In this document: piece by piece, positions 60,694 through 64,000 of the stretch
Layout: the number at the start of each line of letters is the position of its first letter
Numbering within the stretch: the first letter of the stretch is position 1
Assembly: GCA_039908095.1 (NCBI GenBank)
Contig: JAMOBJ010000004.1
Location: 1-64,000, forward strand
Reading direction: 5' to 3'
Length of the DNA: 64,000 bases
Source: Nitrospirae bacterium YQR-1
Lineage (GTDB): Bacteria; Nitrospirota; Thermodesulfovibrionia; Thermodesulfovibrionales; Magnetobacteriaceae
The notes under the pieces: model-generated
Told to the model about the DNA's origin: nothing
Databases searched by the model: none
The model's input: the letters and a program-made list of their open reading frames with translations, nothing else
Translations under genes and position numbers: made by a program

Positions 60694-63600
60694 GTGGATA
60701 AACAACTGTTTTATTTAGGCATAGATATAGGTTCCATCAGTGTTAAGTGCACTCTTATCGACTGCAATCGCCAAATACTGGAGAGCGTCTATGAGAGGTC
60801 GCAATGCCGGCCAATTGAAGTCCTGCGAGGTATGTTGGAAGGATACGGGAAGATGTATCCTGATATGGAGATATCCGGTATCTATGGAACTGGATCCGGC
60901 AAAAATATTGTTAAACAATACCTTCACGCAGGAGTGGAAAATGAAATAATATGCCATGCAGCGGGGACAAAGGCCCTGCATCCGGATGTAAATGCGATTA
61001 TTGAAATCGGGGGACAGGACAGCAAACTAATACTTCTGGATCAAGAGAACAAATCCCTTGCTCAAACCGCTGTCAGGGATTTTACTATGAACGAGTTATG
61101 CGCCGCCGGAACAGGGGCATTTCTTGACGAGCAGGCGTGCAGGCTCGGCATTGACATACAGGACTTCGCCCGTATCGCCCTTATGTCAGACTCTCCGTCA
61201 CGTATAGCAGGGCGTTGCGCTGTCTTTGCAAAGACCGATATGATCCATTTGCAGCAAAAAGGTGCCCCTTTATCCGATATCCTCCTAGGCCTGGCCTATT
61301 CCATGGCCCGTAATTACATCAGTAACCTGCTCCGCAGCAGGCAATTGTCTCCGCCTGTCTCCTTTCAGGGCGGTGTGGCCTCAAACGAGGCCATGAAAAA
61401 GGCCTTTTGCGACCTCCTGCATCTGGATGAAAAGGAAATAATCGTCCCGGAATACTATAAAACAATGGGCTCCTTCGGCGCTGCTTTGTTTGCGCTGGAA
61501 GACTCAAGGCCATATCCCTCTCATACATTTCAACATCTCATCGGGATGTTGTCCGTCCCCCGCCATATTGATTCGCCGGACTCCATCAACAGGCCACCTC
61601 TTCCTTTGAGACAAAAAATTACGGGAAATAATACCAGTCAAAATGATGCAAAGGTATCGTTTTATAAGACAGATTCCAACGTTCCTTTTTCCCATTGGGT
61701 GAAATCTACAAGCCGTGGTCTTTTTCTTGGGATGGATATCGGCTCGGTAAGTGAAAAGTTGGTTGCCATTGATGGAAACGGCTCTGTACTATATCATGAC
61801 TACCGCTACTCATCAGGTGATATCCTGGGAACATTAAAGCATCTGCTCAGGGATTTTAAAGATAGTGAATACGGAAAGTCCGGGATACTGGGGGCAGGGG
61901 TTACAGGAAGCGGACGTTACCTGGCTGCAAAGGTGACAGGAGCCGATATTGTAAAGAACGAGATATCAGCTCAGGTCTGTGGAACCAGGCGACTTGTTCC
62001 TAAGTGCGATACAATTATCGAAATTGGAGGCCAGGACTCAAAGTTTATCACAATGAACAAGGACGGTCACACAGACTTCCTGATGAACAGGGTATGCGCC
62101 GCAGGCACAGGGTCTTTTCTACAGGAACAGGCGGACCGTCTGCATATCAACATAGAACGTGACTTCTCTGCGTTGGCTCTTGCATCGGTAAGACCTGTCA
62201 GCCTGGGTAACAAGTGTACTGTTTTTATGGGAAGCGATCTGGTCTATTACATACAAAAGGGATATTCGATTAATGACCTGCTTGCAGGTCTTAGCTATGC
62301 GGTTGCAGGTAACTTCACTGACCGGGTTGCTATGCACCGTGCATTTGGAGAGATGATCTGCTTTCAGGGTGGTGTGGCCTCAAACGAGGCGGTCAGAATA
62401 GCCTTTGAGCACTTACTCAAAAAAAGAGTCTGTGTGCCACCCTATCATAAGGTCACAGGCGCCATGGGTGTTGCCCTTATGACCCTTAGTGCCATGGAAC
62501 GTCATGAATATGTATCAACACGATTTCAACTTGACTCAGTTGAAGATATCCGCCTCAAAAAGAGCTTTCAATGTAACGGATGCACTAACCGCTGCAATAT
62601 ACAACAGATGCAAATCAATCAATCCCTTATCCATTGCGGGGGTATCTGCGGCAGATATGACTCAATCGTGTATGATATTGGAATGTCCTCAGTGGGTGGC
62701 TCTCCGTCAAGCCCTCAGAGGTGCAGACCCGGAACTGCCACGCTTGAATTGATAGAAAGTCTAAACAAACTTTTCAATAATCTTTCAATTTCATGCCCTG
62801 AAAAACCTGAGGGTTCTATCGGCTTTCCCCGTGGACTGCTGTTTTATGAATACTTCCCACTTTGGAACAGCTTCTTCACAAGGGCAGGGTTTCAGGTCAT
62901 AATATCCGGACCTTCGACCCGCTCCCTTATAGAACGAGGGATGCCATATGTCACTGTAGAGACATGTCTGCCCATGAAAGTTTATCACGGACATGTGCTG
63001 GAACTTAAGGATAGAGGCTGCAACACCATATTCGTGCCCGGGCATGTAAATATCCCGTCATGGGAAACACTTGATACATCCATTATCCACTGTCCCTATC
63101 TGCAAAGCGTACCTGAGTTTATCAGAACAGCCTTCAGCACCGGAGTTGTAACCCAGACACTGTCCAACAACACTGACATAGATGGATACGAGAGGAATCT
63201 GACATCTCTGGCAAGTGAGCTGCTACCTAAGAAATCCTTTCTCGATATGGCAATCAAACCTTACATCAAGGGTGTCAGACTGACCGACTACTTTCAGAAA
63301 GCGGTAGAGGATTTTAAAAAATATAAAGAAGCGCGTTACACCCTGGGGAGAGGGTTCCTTAACGCTTATGGCGGCAACGATACTATCTATGTTATTTTCG
63401 GCAAACCCTACAGCCTGTATGATCCGGAATTAAATATGAACCTCTTCCGTAAGATGGCAAACATCGGGATGGAGGCAATCCCTGCCGACCTTATAGAGCC
63501 GACACCGGAGCCCTCCTCCGAAATTACCCCTAATGTGCCATGGCACTACAACCGGTTGATGCTCAATATTGCAAAGCTGATAAGGAACGACCCACGCCTC

Positions 63601-64000
63601 TTTCCCATTATTCTGACAAACTACGGCTGCGGTCCGGATGCATCGAGCTTCAGGTACATAAGTAACGTCTTTACCAACAAACCGCTATTGGTTCTCGAAA
63701 TTGACGAACAAACCGCAGACGCAGGCGTTGTTACACGCATAGAGGCCTTTCACAACGAGGTAATGGAGTATAGACGGTCATGTCAGCATCTAAAGGACAA
63801 CTCAGGCTTCCTTAAAGATGGCCCAAACATTATTTCAGACCCACCCAGGCCTAAAAAAGTCTATATTCCCCACTTTTCAGAACACGCCCATATTCTTGCA
63901 TCGGCCTTAAGATACAACGGGACCGACGCCGTAGTGCTTCCACCCCCTGATGGAACCATTCTGGAGTTTGGACGCCGCCACTCTATAGCAGGCGAGTGTA
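60694..64000 (+). CDS. 2-hydroxyacyl-CoA dehydratase activase-like protein with two ASKHA domains (partial, runs off the window)
   Basis: At least 1102 residues, open at the window end, so the C-terminus is missing. GTG start with AGGTGG close before it. Two BadF/BadG/BcrA/HgdC ATPase domains in tandem: first YLGIDIGSISVKCTLID, IIEIGGQDSKLILL, MNELCAAGTGAFLDEQ, SFQGGVASNEA; second FLGMDIGSVSEKLVAID, IIEIGGQDSKFITM, MNRVCAAGTGSFLQEQ, CFQGGVASNEA. The Fe-S Cys of the activator dimer are in 'CAAGTG' and 'GRCAVF/NKCTVF'. A CNGCTNRCN cluster motif and a DUF2229-like region (IGFPRGLLFYEYFPLWNSFF, VETCLPMKVYHGHVL) follow. Such large proteins activate radical dehydratases or reductases by ATP-driven electron transfer. 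Confidence 0.88.
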   Translation, partial: MDKQLFYLGIDIGSISVKCTLIDCNRQILESVYERSQCRPIEVLRGMLEGYGKMYPDMEISGIYGTGSGKNIVKQYLHAGVENEIICHAAGTKALHPDVNAIIEIGGQDSKLILLDQENKSLAQTAVRDFTMNELCAAGTGAFLDEQACRLGIDIQDFARIALMSDSPSRIAGRCAVFAKTDMIHLQQKGAPLSDILLGLAYSMARNYISNLLRSRQLSPPVSFQGGVASNEAMKKAFCDLLHLDEKEIIVPEYYKTMGSFGAALFALEDSRPYPSHTFQHLIGMLSVPRHIDSPDSINRPPLPLRQKITGNNTSQNDAKVSFYKTDSNVPFSHWVKSTSRGLFLGMDIGSVSEKLVAIDGNGSVLYHDYRYSSGDILGTLKHLLRDFKDSEYGKSGILGAGVTGSGRYLAAKVTGADIVKNEISAQVCGTRRLVPKCDTIIEIGGQDSKFITMNKDGHTDFLMNRVCAAGTGSFLQEQADRLHINIERDFSALALASVRPVSLGNKCTVFMGSDLVYYIQKGYSINDLLAGLSYAVAGNFTDRVAMHRAFGEMICFQGGVASNEAVRIAFEHLLKKRVCVPPYHKVTGAMGVALMTLSAMERHEYVSTRFQLDSVEDIRLKKSFQCNGCTNRCNIQQMQINQSLIHCGGICGRYDSIVYDIGMSSVGGSPSSPQRCRPGTATLELIESLNKLFNNLSISCPEKPEGSIGFPRGLLFYEYFPLWNSFFTRAGFQVIISGPSTRSLIERGMPYVTVETCLPMKVYHGHVLELKDRGCNTIFVPGHVNIPSWETLDTSIIHCPYLQSVPEFIRTAFSTGVVTQTLSNNTDIDGYERNLTSLASELLPKKSFLDMAIKPYIKGVRLTDYFQKAVEDFKKYKEARYTLGRGFLNAYGGNDTIYVIFGKPYSLYDPELNMNLFRKMANIGMEAIPADLIEPTPEPSSEITPNVPWHYNRLMLNIAKLIRNDPRLFPIILTNYGCGPDASSFRYISNVFTNKPLLVLEIDEQTADAGVVTRIEAFHNEVMEYRRSCQHLKDNSGFLKDGPNIISDPPRPKKVYIPHFSEHAHILASALRYNGTDAVVLPPPDGTILEFGRRHSIAGEC

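Noticed and set aside
62489..62752. Small plus-strand frame inside the activase gene
   Set aside because: It is an out-of-frame shadow of the long double-ASKHA gene, whose motifs continue across it.

Overview
The window looks like a chromosomal piece of a Gram-negative, mid-GC, multi-lifestyle bacterium. The gene mix (cytochrome cd1 nitrite reductase with a NirF/NirJ/fused NirDL set, PilC-PilS-PilR, large PAS and MASE3 histidine kinases, heptosyltransferase, 2-hydroxyacyl-CoA dehydratase-type activase, DUF1844, DUF5618) fits Nitrospirota (Thermodesulfovibrionia / Magnetobacterium-like). That assignment is inference from gene content and memory of related genomes, not a database result.

Layout. 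1-3.5 kb is a degraded junction: a 77-bp copy of an internal piece of a gene at 8.7 kb, an internally deleted IS3-family element cutting a response-regulator gene, a small repeat protein, an orphan CHASE2 membrane protein, and the 3' end (domain V/VI) of a group II intron. 3.5-6.8 kb is a minus-strand operon (DUF1844, GlgC, YjbQ, cupin, methyltransferase). 7.1-13.3 kb holds a small cytochrome c, a TMTC-like TPR glycosyltransferase, an HDOD regulator and a GT2 enzyme. 13.5-21.3 kb is a minus-strand signalling block: Ser/Thr kinase with a cyclic-nucleotide-binding domain, receiver-PAS-GGDEF diguanylate cyclase, a rhodanese with an in-frame TGA, PilR, PilS, PilC and a MerR-type regulator. 22.3-28.9 kb is a compact heme d1 / nitrite reductase operon (nirS, a NirN-like protein with an extra C-terminal cytochrome c, nirJ, nirF, fused nirDL).

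29.2-42.6 kb is the most striking part: some thirteen tightly overlapping plus-strand genes encoding a dedicated type II fatty-acid/polyene-like assembly line. It has FabG, a PagL-like deacylase, three complete ketosynthases and one ketosynthase-like subunit, a CrtI/phytoene-desaturase-like flavoprotein, ACP, a PlsC-type acyltransferase, a PaaK-like adenylate-forming enzyme, a double-hotdog dehydratase, a thioesterase and two radical SAM enzymes. The set combines features of aryl-polyene clusters with those proposed for ladderane lipids (type II FAS plus CrtI-like plus radical SAM). The product cannot be read from sequence.

43-58.9 kb carries secreted small proteins behind a good sigma-54 promoter match, two related sensor kinases, an EcsC-like protein, a heptosyltransferase-GmhB fusion, a hendecad coiled-coil membrane protein, a four-gene sugar module (epimerase, ATP-grasp, HAD, NeuB/PseI-type synthase) and a GT4 glycosyltransferase. 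59-64 kb has a small excisionase-like HTH gene behind a perfect consensus promoter, DUF5618, a decayed gene, tRNA-Leu(CAA), and a long CoA-enzyme activase that runs off the window.

Three families of short non-coding repeats are scattered through the window. The main one is a ~140-bp palindromic MITE-like element with nine full or partial copies; at several sites its end supplies the last codons or stop codon of the adjacent gene.
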